From NCBI GenBank assembly GCA_943704525.1, contig CALSCQ010001046.1:30446-94445 (forward strand): a stretch of DNA of 64,000 nucleotides. The letters run 5' to 3'. The notes beneath the pieces are model-generated. The model saw only the letters and a list, made by a program, of their open reading frames with translations, did no database searches and was not told the origin of the DNA. This document shows, piece by piece, positions 17,202 to 27,321 of the stretch (its first letter is position 1; every line of letters starts with the position of its first letter). The stretch comes from Pigoraptor vietnamica (Eukaryota > Opisthokonta > Filasterea). The translations under genes and the position numbers were made by a program.

Positions 17202-18059
17202 TCAAAATTTGACAAAGTGAATGTACAGGGGTAGTGCCAAAAAGATTCCGACTAGCAAGAACCTCGCTATCCATATCACGTACTTCTCCCACCACTCCAC
17301 CTCATAATTCGGCAGCACCGAAATCGAGCCCACCAAGCCGCCTATGAATCCTCCCCCGTGCGCCCAATTCGAAACTCCCGTACTCCACACGACCGATTGT
17401 ACGATTGTCGACGCTATGAATGACACGATCCATATTCCCATGAAAATCGGATACGTAACCTGCTCCCTGTTCTTGATCCAATGCCCCAAGAATGTCGCAA
17501 CCAGACCATAAATTGCACCAGATGCCCCGGCCACCCCCGAGCCTGGCTTCAGCTCAAATGCTGCCGAAAACAGCGCCCCAGACAACCCCGCAATCATGTA
17601 CACGACCGCCGTCCTCAACCCGTTGTAATTCCGCTCGATTATTACGCCCAACAGCAGCTGCGTCAGCATGTTCGAAATGATGTGCAATGGCATTACGTGC
17701 ACGAAAATGCACGTGAAAAATCTCCACGCTGCCTTGGCCCCTCCCTCCTCGATTCGATCGTACGTTAGCGCCCCATACTCGTCAAGCGTCTCACCAGAGA
17801 ACGATTTGTGAACGCCCTCACCAGCCGGCGAATCCCTAATCATCGCTATGTACAGCCCGACCTCGGCGAACGTCACGAGCAGTGTGAATATGGGGAAATT
17901 CTTGAAGTTGAGCGGATTGAACCACGACTTGCAATCATGATCCATCTCTTCTGCTTCGTCTGCCACCCGTTGGTCGATACGACTGCACGCCAGTTCTAGG
18001 TCCCTAATCGCGTGCCTGTTCCCGTGCAGACTCCAGTCAATGGAGTGCTTCGAGCTCAT
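17202..18059 (-). CDS. Rhomboid-family intramembrane serine protease, 285 aa
   Basis: Cleaves substrates within or next to transmembrane helices. The catalytic dyad is visible: Ser180 in GASGAIYG and His234 in WAHGGGFIGGL. The HIISNM segment of the second helix, carrying the oxyanion-hole Asn, is also present. At least six hydrophobic helices are evident, after a soluble N-terminus of about 55 residues. Start at ATG 18059; the length is normal for the family. The stop TGA (TTTTGAGCG on the minus strand) lies in the reversed 3' repeat. Host or viral origin cannot be decided from the sequence. Confidence 0.9.
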   Translation of the reverse strand: MSSKHSIDWSLHGNRHAIRDLELACSRIDQRVADEAEEMDHDCKSWFNPLNFKNFPIFTLLVTFAEVGLYIAMIRDSPAGEGVHKSFSGETLDEYGALTYDRIEEGGAKAAWRFFTCIFVHVMPLHIISNMLTQLLLGVIIERNYNGLRTAVVYMIAGLSGALFSAAFELKPGSGVAGASGAIYGLVATFLGHWIKNREQVTYPIFMGIWIVSFIASTIVQSVVWSTGVSNWAHGGGFIGGLVGSISVLPNYEVEWWEKYVIWIARFLLVGIFLALPLYIHFVKF

Positions 18060-18090
18060 TCTCCCTTGTAACTCGGATTCTAAAAAAAAT

Positions 18091-18195
18091 GAGCGTTCCG
18101 CCGCTCACCACGGGGTTCCGGCTACGTCGGCCGAGTTTGGTTCCACAAAACCCACTTTGGTTGCGGATCTTTACGGTCCGCGAAGCGACACGCTC
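18091..18195. repeat. MITE-like element (short form)
   Basis: Starts GAGCGTTCC with the 16-nt core and ends GCGACACGCTC, followed by TAA. It lies just upstream of the rhomboid gene on its 5' side. Confidence 0.65.
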
Positions 18196-18243
18196 TAATT
18201 AACAAAATACACATTATTACATATGCAGTTTTCGTCTGCCTAA

Positions 18244-18654
18244 TCAGCATGTGCTTGCTTGGTTGATCTGGGTTACGGGACCAATCTGAGTAGCTGCTGT
18301 CAGTGCCGGCATGGCAAGTCTTGCAGGATAGAACTGACGAGATCGAGAAACAAGCACACCCTCGTCCACGAGAAACCTCACGTCGTGCACATAATTCGCC
18401 CCGCTTGTCGGCGACGCGACCTTTGCATGGATCTCTTTGATCTGCTGCAATGAGAGCGGAACAAACCTCTCCCACGGGATCTTTCCTACTGTGTCTCGGT
18501 CCAATAAGTGGCTTTCATACAGATCACTGTTCGTTATGCGCATTACCCTGAGGATTTCGCGTGCGAAGGCGCCGCTCTTCAAATGACTGTGGAGCACGTG
18601 TGATGCGTGTGGCGCGCGTGTTGCACCGCAAATAGGTGCAGAACTTCCAGTCAA
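18244..18654 (-). CDS. Hypothetical protein, 136 aa
   Basis: Minus-strand frame with a helical middle (KSGAFAREILRVMRI; IPWERFVPLSLQQIKEIHAK) and a plausible strand-rich end (NYVHDVRFLVDEGVLV). No family or promoter-like box recognised. Amino-acid composition looks like real protein rather than repeat-derived sequence. Confidence 0.4.
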   Translation of the reverse strand: MTGSSAPICGATRAPHASHVLHSHLKSGAFAREILRVMRITNSDLYESHLLDRDTVGKIPWERFVPLSLQQIKEIHAKVASPTSGANYVHDVRFLVDEGVLVSRSRQFYPARLAMPALTAATQIGPVTQINQASTC

Positions 18655-18775
18655 CGGGCAGCGACTGGTGCACTGACTCGTGTTTGGGCTTACTGGGTTG
18701 GGTTGTCCGTAAAATGCTAGCCTGCGGCGATCTTAGATGAGCCGGGGCAAGTCTATTTTTACGGACATGCCCTTA

Positions 18776-18882
18776 GAGCACGTCCACGAGAATGGACTTG
18801 TCCGCGATTTCATGAGTTTGATGAGACCCATCTTTGAACGCGCTCGAAGAGCGCGGGCACCGTGGTGAGCGGCGGAACGCTC
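18776..18882. repeat. MITE-like element
   Basis: Starts GAGCACGTCC (preceded by TTA), contains the hairpin GCGCTCGAAGAGCGC, and ends with the reversed core and GGAACGCTC. Confidence 0.65.
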
Positions 18883-18885
18883 AGC

Positions 18886-19314
18886 TCAGGCGACTTTTGC
18901 GAGCAGGTCTGCGGATGATTTGAACCTGACTTTTGCGTTTGGAAACGTCGCCTTTAATTTGGACTCTATGGCATTGGGATCGGCAGTGTGCGCGTCTGAC
19001 ATGATTAACATCCCAATGACATGCCTGTTGTTTACAACGGCAAAACGAATACGGTTGCCGTCGTTTTCGCAGTAAGACACGTCCAAATCTTCCCACTGTT
19101 CACTCAGAGCGCCAATGCACCTCACTTCGAAGTCCGTTCCACAAGCTGCTGCCCATTGGACGGCTTGTAGTTGTTCCTCACGGGTCATTCGGCGCAGTGT
19201 GCTAATGACGCGGGACACCAAGAGCCAGTGGCCTGTTCGGTAGCAAGCTTTGACCACGGACCAGCCGAGACGCGCCGTAGCAAGGGTCACGCGGGGCATC
19301 AAATATGCGTTCAT
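18886..19314 (-). CDS. Hypothetical protein, 142 aa
   Basis: I take M7 of the longer frame (ATG at 19314, MNAYLMPRVTLATARL), because the first codons up to 19332 overlap the A-rich promoter-like box of the divergent gene. The C-terminal part alternates strands and helices (IRFAVVNNRHVIGMLIM; ESKLKATFPNAKVRF). The TGA directly abuts a MITE-like terminus. No family recognised. Confidence 0.45.
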   Translation of the reverse strand: MNAYLMPRVTLATARLGWSVVKACYRTGHWLLVSRVISTLRRMTREEQLQAVQWAAACGTDFEVRCIGALSEQWEDLDVSYCENDGNRIRFAVVNNRHVIGMLIMSDAHTADPNAIESKLKATFPNAKVRFKSSADLLAKVA

Positions 19315-19315
19315 T

Positions 19316-19330
19316 GGGGAAAAACTGAAC
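19316..19330 (+). promoter_or_regulatory. A-rich early-promoter-like box
   Basis: GGGGAAAAACTGAAC, 47 bp upstream of ATG 19378. Confidence 0.5.
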
Positions 19331-19377
19331 ATTGTCTAAATAAAAACAGCAAGAATAATTGTAAGGCCAAGTGAGCA

Positions 19378-20475
19378 ATGCAGCCAGCGGCGAGACCGCA
19401 CAGTCAGCACCGTTACCAGCAAAAGCCTAGGCAGCAACATCAGCAAGCTTCGTTCGGAAATTACACACCGCACGAAGTGCAGAAGCAGCACAGACAACAC
19501 AGTGCGCACTCAACGCACCCAGCCTATCATCATCATGCTGCGGCAAACAGTGCAACGCAAACCGCAACGCAAACCGCAATCCAGTTTTTGGCAGCGCACG
19601 TAACAATGCAGGATCACCGGTATACGTTCATGAAGGAAGGAGAGCTGTCCTTCGTTCAGAGAAACGAGCACTATGCGTATGTAAATAGAAGGAGATATCT
19701 CGTGATTATGGAAAATGGGGCGTGGTTCATCGATCATAAGGCAGCGATGAATGGCACGTGCCAACCTATTCGCGCGACGTATGCGTTTGTGAATTTGGTA
19801 CAAGAGTTGCGCAAGGGGACCATACTGTTTGGCGACGTGGTGAGTGTGCGGGGCGCGCCGGTCTACGTCGTGACCAAAGTGTATGTTCTGGCGGGGGACA
19901 GCCAGCGCAACGTAGATTTGCAGGAATCGCTTGACACGTTCGGAAAACTCATTGGCTTGTCGGAACGCATGCACAATCCATCCGATTCGACGGCACTGGA
20001 AATAACAAAACTGTTCACATACAACCAGTTGAAGTGGGCGATTACGGCGTACAAGACGGACTATCCTGTGGATGGACTTGTTTTCATTCTGAAGATGTCG
20101 TCTGGAGCGCGCATCATTGTGAGGAACAATGGTGGGGCTCCGCCGCCAATAACGAGTGCAAAGCCGCCACAGCAGCTGCCAGACATTAAGGCGATTCTCA
20201 AGGTGCAAAAGACGGACGCATACGACGTGTACATGTTGTACGCTGCGGGCCCGAATGGCGGCGTCGAAAAGCTGAAAAAGATCGCATGCGTATCAACGCT
20301 CGAGCAGAGCAAGGCAATAAGAGGCATGTTCGGACCGGGGGAGCGGGAGATTGTGGCAGAATGCGTGTATATGAGGAAGTGGCAAAAATGGGAGCCGAGA
20401 ATTAAGCTGGGCATTCAGGGCCCGCCGCTCACATCAACGACTGCCTTGTACGAGAGTGTGCGGGATTTTGAGTAG
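19378..20475 (+). CDS. Degenerate mRNA-capping-enzyme-like nucleotidyltransferase, 365 aa
   Basis: After a Gln/His-rich N-terminus (1-75) the order of motifs resembles RNA guanylyltransferases: YLVIMENGAWFIDHK (after motif I), KGTILFGDVV with PVYVVTKVYVLAGDS (motif III region), DYPVDGLVFIL (motif IV) and ILKVQKTDAYDVYML (like the LKWKP...VDF of motif V). The family transfers GMP to RNA 5' ends through a lysine in KxDG; here no KxDG is seen near QRNEHYAYVNRR, so catalysis may be lost. Standalone, with no triphosphatase or methyltransferase domains. Promoter-like box upstream; a tandem 3' repeat array downstream. Confidence 0.45.
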   Translation: MQPAARPHSQHRYQQKPRQQHQQASFGNYTPHEVQKQHRQHSAHSTHPAYHHHAAANSATQTATQTAIQFLAAHVTMQDHRYTFMKEGELSFVQRNEHYAYVNRRRYLVIMENGAWFIDHKAAMNGTCQPIRATYAFVNLVQELRKGTILFGDVVSVRGAPVYVVTKVYVLAGDSQRNVDLQESLDTFGKLIGLSERMHNPSDSTALEITKLFTYNQLKWAITAYKTDYPVDGLVFILKMSSGARIIVRNNGGAPPPITSAKPPQQLPDIKAILKVQKTDAYDVYMLYAAGPNGGVEKLKKIACVSTLEQSKAIRGMFGPGEREIVAECVYMRKWQKWEPRIKLGIQGPPLTSTTALYESVRDFE

Positions 20476-20478
20476 AGC

Positions 20479-20660
20479 TGAGCGTTCCGCCGCTCACCAC
20501 GGGAGCGTATCCGCCGCTCACCACGGGAGCGCTCTGCCACTCACCACGGGAGCGCTCTGCCGCTCACCACGCAGCGTTCCGCCGCTCACCACGGAGCGTT
20601 CCGCCGCTCACCACGGAGCGTTCCGCCGCTCACCACGGGAGGGTCCGCCGCTCACCATGG
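20479..20660. repeat. Tandem array of solo 3' repeat cores
   Basis: About eight copies of GAGCG(T/C)TCYGCCGCTC with ACCACGG, period 22-25 bp, beginning 4 bp after the stop of the capping-like gene. It is the densest cluster of this motif in the window. Confidence 0.85.
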
Positions 20661-20681
20661 TGTTCCGCAGTCCGGCTCAAA

Positions 20682-20952
20682 GAGCATGTCCATAAAATGC
20701 GACTTGTCCCGGCTGGCTCGAAGGGATCCGCGTTTTCATGAGTTTGATGTCGGCGAAGGCGGGACACCGTGGTGAGCGGCTGACACGCTCGCCCGTACGG
20801 ATGTTCAGATGCAGCTTTGGAGCATGTCCAAAAAAAAGGACTTGTCCGCTATTTCATGAGTTCAATGAGACTAATCTCTGAACGCGCTCGAAGAGCGCGG
20901 ATCCCTTCGGGCCGGCGTTGCCGGGACACCGTGGTGAGCGGCGGACACGCTC
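20682..20952. repeat. Two MITE-like copies at the left edge of the cellular block
   Basis: Copies at 20682-20790 (GAGCATGTCC...GACACGCTC) and 20820-20952 (GAGCATGTCC...GGACACGCTC), both with the reversed core at the right end. These are the last family members before 42.7 kb. Confidence 0.7.
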
Positions 20953-20953
20953 A

Positions 20954-20968
20954 GGGGAAAAAATGAAA
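20954..20968 (+). promoter_or_regulatory. A-rich early-promoter-like box at the block boundary
   Basis: GGGGAAAAAATGAAA, directly next to a MITE-like end and upstream of the LRR gene. It is the last such box before the cellular block, so it may belong to a lost viral gene rather than to the LRR gene. Confidence 0.4.
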
Positions 20969-21045
20969 CTGTGGCACAAAATGGATCAAAGCCGAGAGAG
21001 AGAGAACATCACACAAAGAAATCACAGACTAACCCATTGGCAAAG

Positions 21046-21664
21046 ATGCTGTCCCTGGCGGCACGGCGATTCTTGCACACGGCCACGATAGGCCGTCGAT
21101 CGCAGTTTGATAAGATGAGGTCTGTTATGAATACGGTGCTTGACGGCCATGCGTTCACGCTTGCCGAAATGGAGTTTATGGGACATGCGGAATCGGGCTG
21201 TGTGATCGCCTTTCATCGCATTCAGTTCCAGTCGCAGGCGGCGTTTTGCGCCAGCGTCGGCGCGGCTGTTGCGGCCTTTGCCCTTGCCCTCGCGTGGCTA
21301 TGGCAGCCTGTGGTCGCCCTTGACGCAGATGGGGGGGAACCGATATGCCCGGCCCTCGAGTGCAGCTGCGCGACGTCAATGTGGGATGATGGGGTCGATT
21401 TCGGGTTTTATACGGAGGTCACGGCATGCTCTTTCAACAACAAGAGCGTTACCAAACTGTAAGTGTTACACTGAGTCAGGCTCACCGAATATTATTGTAC
21501 CGCTTCCTGCCGTACCCCGCGCCACTGAGAACAAACTCGGCTGTGCCGCCGTCAGCGGGTTCAGTACCGGCGCGGTCAGATCAGATAACTGTCAACTGAC
21601 CGTCGGACTGGTGGTGCCGACCCAAATCCCAGCCTGGAGTCCTTATGGCAACTGACGACTAATG

Positions 21665-21700
<36 letters not shown>

Positions 21701-22491
21701 CCTGCTGCCGGCCTTCATCCGGCGACTCTCAGTGATTGGAGTGGAAGGAATCTTGGCACGCTGTCGGATGACCTTTTCGATGGACTACCCGGACTGACTG
21801 AAATGTGAGTCTCACTGCTTTTGTGCGCGGCCGATTCTGACAGTTATTCTGATCGGCAAGGCTTAGCGGTCGAGGCCGGCGGTTGTTGCAACCGACGGTT
21901 TGGCGCGGTTTTGTTTTTTGTGACTCTGTCGGGGTGCATCCGTCCAAATGGTCACTCAAAGTCTCTGGGTTCACGGTCACCGAATGCCTGGCCCGTCCGT
22001 CATGGGGCCGACTTCGGAACTGCGAGCGCACTGCACGGCAAACAGCTCGCACGTGAATTTACTCGGCCGGTTATCGCGGGATGCTACTCACTGTGCTCCG
22101 TTGGCCGGCTCAATTAATCGGCGCTTTCTGATTCCCATTACTAACAGTTACCTACAGGGAAACATGCTTTCGACACTCCCAAGCGACATCTTTAAGCGGC
22201 TCAAGGCGCTGTCTATTGTGTGAGTGAGAGCTGAGTCGCAGTACTGCATTGCATAGTTACTGATGGCCGGCGGCATCCGCGGCTCAGCTCATGCTGCCCG
22301 GTCGTGTATTGACTGCCACCGGCACTGTGTGATTCGCGTCCGTTCGCAGTGACCTCGGCAACAACCCGATCGAATCGCTCCCCAGGGACGTCTTCAGCGA
22401 TTCCACGGCAATGACTAAACTGTAAGTGGGGCTCAGTGCGCGCGTTGTGGTGCCGGTACAAACCCGTCCGACGGTCAGGCGGCTCAGTGAG

Positions 22492-22582
<91 letters not shown>

Positions 22583-22926
22583 CGATTCCGTCCGGTTCCG
22601 ATCCTGGGCCGCCGGCGGTGATCACTAATGAGCTGATCCGCGACTGTGCGGCCAGCACTGACTGTTAGTCGGCTGCCGTCTCAGGGTGGTCGTCGTTCGG
22701 TTTCGAATCGTTCGCCGTATTCATTTTGCATTCTTTGCAGTAACCTCCAAGGGAACAAGATTGTCACGCTCCCAAGCGGCATTTTCAACAATCTCACTGC
22801 GCTGACTGTGCTGTGAGTATCGCACTGCGAAACCTGCTTGAGTTTACCGTGCACAACAGCGTATTTCAGCACCTTGTTCAGTTTGAATTTTCAGGAGTAG
22901 TGCACGTGTGTGTGTGGTGTGTGTGT

Positions 22927-22986
<60 letters not shown>

Positions 22987-23228
22987 CGTGCGTGAGAGAG
23001 AGTGTGTGTGTGTGCGTGTGTGTGTGCATGCGTGAGTGTGTGTGTGGTGTACATGTGCGTGGTGTGTGTGTGGTGTGTGTGTGTGTGTGTGTGCGTGCGT
23101 GCGTGCGTGAGAGAGAGTGTGTGTGTGTGCGTGTGTGTGTGCATGCGTGAGTGTGTGTGTGGTGTACATGTGTGTGCGCATGTGTGCGTATGTGTGCAAG
23201 TGTGCGTGCGTGCGCGGCGTGAGTGCCG

Positions 23229-23263
<35 letters not shown>

Positions 23264-23495
23264 TGTATGTGTGTGTGTGTGCGTGTGCGTGTGGGTGTGT
23301 GCGTGTGCGTGTGTGTATTTGTATGTGTGTGTGTGTGTGCGTGCCGTGGTGTACATATATTTGTGTGTGTGGGTGGGTGGGTGCCAGTGTGCCGCCGTAC
23401 TGTATGTGTCTCTGTGCAATGTCTCTTTGTGTGTGTGCAGTGCCGTGCCGTGCGCGTGTGCCGGTGCACGTGCGCTCACTGAATGATCGATCTGA

Positions 23496-23589
<94 letters not shown>

Positions 23590-25146
23590 GTGCGCGCTCT
23601 CGGCTTGCTGAACACACGGCACCGCCGGGTAATTCCCGTTTCGTTTATTCGCAGTAACCTCAGTAACGGCCGTTTATCGAAACTCCCCTCGAGCACCATC
23701 TTCGACAAGCTCACCGCACTGTCTTCCCTGTAAGTACTAAGAGGCCCATGGAGACGTCCGGCCGCGTTTGAATTTATTTGTTCACCGCCGGTTCTATGTG
23801 CGACTGTGTGAGGGCCGTGATATCAATATGGGAATCTGCAAGCCGTATGTACAATTCAGTTGCGCAGTGTGAACCAAAGGCTGACGCCCGCCCGCTGGCC
23901 AGGGCCGAGCTGTGTCACGTCGAGTACATGAGTGCCCGCCGCGGCTGTCTCTCACTCGGACCCATCAACGACTGGATCACTGAGATGCCCGTTTATTTTG
24001 AATCCGCAGGGACCTCAGCTCAAACCAATTTTCGACTCTCCCAAGCGGCGTCTTCGACAGGCTCAAATCGCTGACCAAACTGTAAGTGAGAGCAGTGGGG
24101 ACATTGCGCGCAGCCGCGGTCGCGATCTCGGCGATTGCAACCCGGAACTGAAACTGGCTTATCCCACGTTCGTAGGGGTACTGTACCGACCCCCGCGGCG
24201 GCTGCGGCGTTCCACTGAATTCCAACGAAACGGCGGCTGAACTCCGTTTGACTGATGGCGCCGAATAAGCAGTGCGCCTTTGAAGCACTCGGCACGGCAG
24301 GCCGCCGGCTGGACTCGCCGGCAGAATGCCGGATATTCTCGTAGATGTTCGCCCGGCTCTGACTGGCGGCCGGCACCGTCAGTGGCCGGCGCTCTGCGCG
24401 CCCGGCGGGTCAGTCCGTCAGAGTCTCAGTCGGCGCCGGCTGGGCGCGGCGTGCACGGCCCTGCAGTGAGTGAGTCGGGATGCCAGTGCGCCCGGCCGTG
24501 TGTGCGTGGGACGTGGTGCTTACCGTACCGTTTCAGCTTCCCATTCTCACCTCCTACTGGCCCCAACCCAGGCGACGGACGCACACTTATGAAGCCGCGT
24601 TTCAACCACCACGTTCCCCGGCAGCTGCAGCAGGCGGCCCGGAATAACGCCGTCAACGGCCACTGCAGCCAGGCTGAGTGACTGTCTAGAGATCCGACTG
24701 ATCAACGAATGGCACTCGCGGCTTCAATTCTGTGCGTTGTAGTACCGACGGGCAATCGCACGCGCAGCCGACTCGGTCGTCATTGAAGCAATTCGGATGC
24801 ATCATTCAAAATCGGCGGGCATCAGTTATTACATGTACACGGCAGGCCGGGCCTGCGACACAGTGGCAGTCACACGCACAGACACACACATACACACCGA
24901 TACATAACACATACACTGGCACACACACATACACTTGTACACACACACTGGCACACACACCACACACCACACACACACAGACACCACACACAGCACACGC
25001 ACACGCACACACACACGCACGCACGCACACACTGACACGCACACCGCAGGCACCTTTTCAAGAAGGACCTTTTTAAGGACCTGTTTAAGCGAGTGTTGCG
25101 GACGTGTGCATGTGCCCAGTGTGCGCGCCCGCGTGCATGCATTTGA
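21046..25146 (+). CDS. Secreted/membrane LRR protein, one LRR per exon
   Basis: Exon 1 ends at 21458. LRR exons are 21733-21804, 22148-22219, 22350-22421, 22741-22812, 23655-23729 and 24010-24081; a possible last exon is 25050-25146. All donors are GTAAGT or GTGAGT and all introns are phase 2, so each 72- or 75-nt exon encodes one 24- or 25-residue LRR (NxLxxLPSxIFxxLxxL). Exon 1 carries a hydrophobic signal-like helix ([16 protein letters not shown]) and a Cys cluster (CPALECSC) like an LRR N-cap. The start is unsure: ATG 21046 or a later in-frame ATG. The last exon ([16 protein letters not shown]) fits the phase but is less certain. Likely an extracellular recognition protein. Confidence 0.65.
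21666..21697. repeat. Poly-C tract
   Basis: About 32 consecutive C, inside the first LRR intron and 35 bp before exon 2. The opposite strand can form G-quadruplexes. Confidence 0.9.
22499..22581. repeat. (CA)n microsatellite in an LRR intron
   Basis: About 40 CA units following a GCGCGCGC lead-in. Frames through it are rejected as genes. Confidence 0.95.
22908..23586. repeat. (GT)n and (CT)n microsatellites in an LRR intron
   Basis: GT-rich tract at 22908-23340, with a duplicated GAGAGAGTGTG-containing block at about 22994 and 23110, then an almost pure (CT)n run at 23499-23586. They fill the longest intron of the LRR gene. Confidence 0.9.
24880..25040. repeat. CA-rich microsatellite
   Basis: Imperfect (CACA) tract immediately before the putative last LRR exon. 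Confidence 0.85.
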
Positions 25147-25513
25147 ACGGGTGCAGTGCGCGCCTCGTGAGTTAGTACCCAACGTACGAATTATGGGTCT
25201 GCGGCCTTAGTGCACTTGAAGGAACATGGGTGCCACAGTTCGCGTCACACTGGACGACCTCCCACGTCGCACAAGCGCAACATAAAAATTCGAATTTTCT
25301 TTAAAAAATTTGAGCGCAATTCAGCGAGGCGGCGGCGGCACGCAAGCGAGGCACAGGAGACGACAAAGCGCGCACCACAAGAAGAAGAAAAACGAAAAGC
25401 AAAAAGAGCGCAACAAACGCCAACGGATCTCCCTTGTGTGGCAAAGAAGAAAAACGAAAGCAAAAAGTGCGCATATGGATGGACCTCCCTTGTGTGGTGC
25501 GGGGGTGATTCCA

Positions 25514-26610
25514 TTACTGGCGGCAGCGCGCGGCGACGGCATCCCGGAGCAGCTCGTAGTCGGACCTCTCGTTGTAAATCTGGGCCGACAGGCGCACGTA
25601 GCCCCTCCCGCCCACGCAGCAGACGACCGTCTCGATGCGGTCCTCGTGCCGGATGGCCGCCCGCAGCGCCTCGGCCCGCTCGCGCGTCGTCACGCCCAAC
25701 GATTCCGGCAGCGCGACCATCCCCAGCGACGACATCATCTCGGGAGGCGATCCGACCGACGTGCCCCACGACGCCGCGAGCATCCCTGCGGCCCACGTGA
25801 CCATGCCGTGGTTCCGCCGCGCGACGGCGTCCCCGCCCAGCGCCTCGCGAAACGCGATGCCGGCGGGCACGGCCAGCAAGGGCGCGTAGTCGCGCGTCCC
25901 CACCCACGCGCACTCGGCCGCGAGCCCCAGACCCAGGTTGTGCGACACGATCGGGTGGTGCAGGTTGCTCCCGCCGCGAGGGCGCGCGTGGAAAAACGCA
26001 GCCGACGGGGCGCAGAACATCCACTTGTGCATGTTGCTCGTGTAGTAGTCGGCGCCGATGGCCGCGACATCCACGTCGACCGTCCCCACGGCGTGCGCCG
26101 CGTCCACGAAGACCTCCTTGACGCCACACGCCCGGCACAGCGCCACGACCTCGCGCACGGGCAGGACGAACGACGGTACCGAGCTCACGTGGTCCACGAC
26201 CGCGAGCCGCACCGACCGCCGCGCCTTGACGATCCCCCCGCGGAACGCCCTCAGCACGTCGTCCGGCGATGACACGGGAAACGGAATCTCCGCAACCACG
26301 ATGCTCGCCCCGACCCTCTCGCAGTAGTGCCGGAACACCTGCGCCGGCAAGCGAGTGGTTTTGAGGGGACTTGTGTGAAGAGATGCCGCGTGAACAAAAT
26401 GGCCATAGTGTGCGGCAGACAGGGCACACACCGTACCTTTTCGACGGCGCCGTACGTGTGGTTTGAGATGACGATGGCATCGCCCGGCTTGCACTTTCCC
26501 GAGACGAAATCCTGCCGGCGGCGAGGCACGTGACGGTCATTTTTTTTCCGTCTCCCTCACGGACACAGACACGCAGATATACAACACACACAGACACACA
26601 GCCACACACA

Positions 26611-26683
<73 letters not shown>

Positions 26684-27286
26684 GCGCACGGGCACGACAC
26701 GCGCATGAAGCAAAGTGTGACTTCAACAGAAGCCCCAGCTACACCCAAACGCACCTGGGCGACGGCCTGCGCCACAATAACCGCAGCCGTCGTGGCATTG
26801 TCCACGAGAACGAGGTCTGCGGGATCTGCGTTGACCAGCCGCGCCACGGCCGCCCTGCGCACGGGACCAAGAAATGCGGTCACGCACAGCAGAAAGAGCG
26901 GGGCGATTGGGATTGCGAACCGCAAGAGGGACCAGGGGAAAGGGAAACAGTGGGGCCCTCTACAGTCACGTGAACACCCACCTGGCGTCCCCGAGGGACT
27001 TGGACAGCTTTTCGTAGTAGAATTCGTCGGGCTGCACGAGCCACTCGTCTTGCCACCTGCGAAGGAGCGCATGTGTCAAGAGAGGGCGGATTTATAATTA
27101 TAAATAATAATAATAAATAATAATAAAAAACAAACACATTCCAAGAGATGCGATCGTACGACCGCGCACGCGGCGGAGAACAATTGACTCGCACAGTGCC
27201 AGGGGTTGATGCTGATGCTGACAGGACATCCCTTGCCGGTCCTCTTACAACACAAGCAAAAAGTAATCTCGACACAAAACAAAATG

Positions 27287-27321
<35 letters not shown>

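Noticed and set aside
18080-18092. A-rich box TAAAAAAAATGAGCG as a promoter
   Set aside because: No plus-strand gene follows; it arises from a T/A run joined to a repeat start.
20479-20660. CRISPR-like array
   Set aside because: Regular repeats but spacers are absent or 1-6 bp and no cas genes; it is a tandem duplication.
20456-20695. 79-codon frame with repeated SAAHHG
   Set aside because: Translation of the tandem 3' repeat array only.
22213-23733. Frames up to 278 codons in the LRR introns
   Set aside because: CA, GT and CT microsatellites inside introns; splice sites of the LRR exons explain the region better.
25310-26272. 320-codon plus-strand frame opposite the aminotransferase
   Set aside because: Shadow of GC-rich coding DNA; the minus strand has PLP motifs and phased splice sites.
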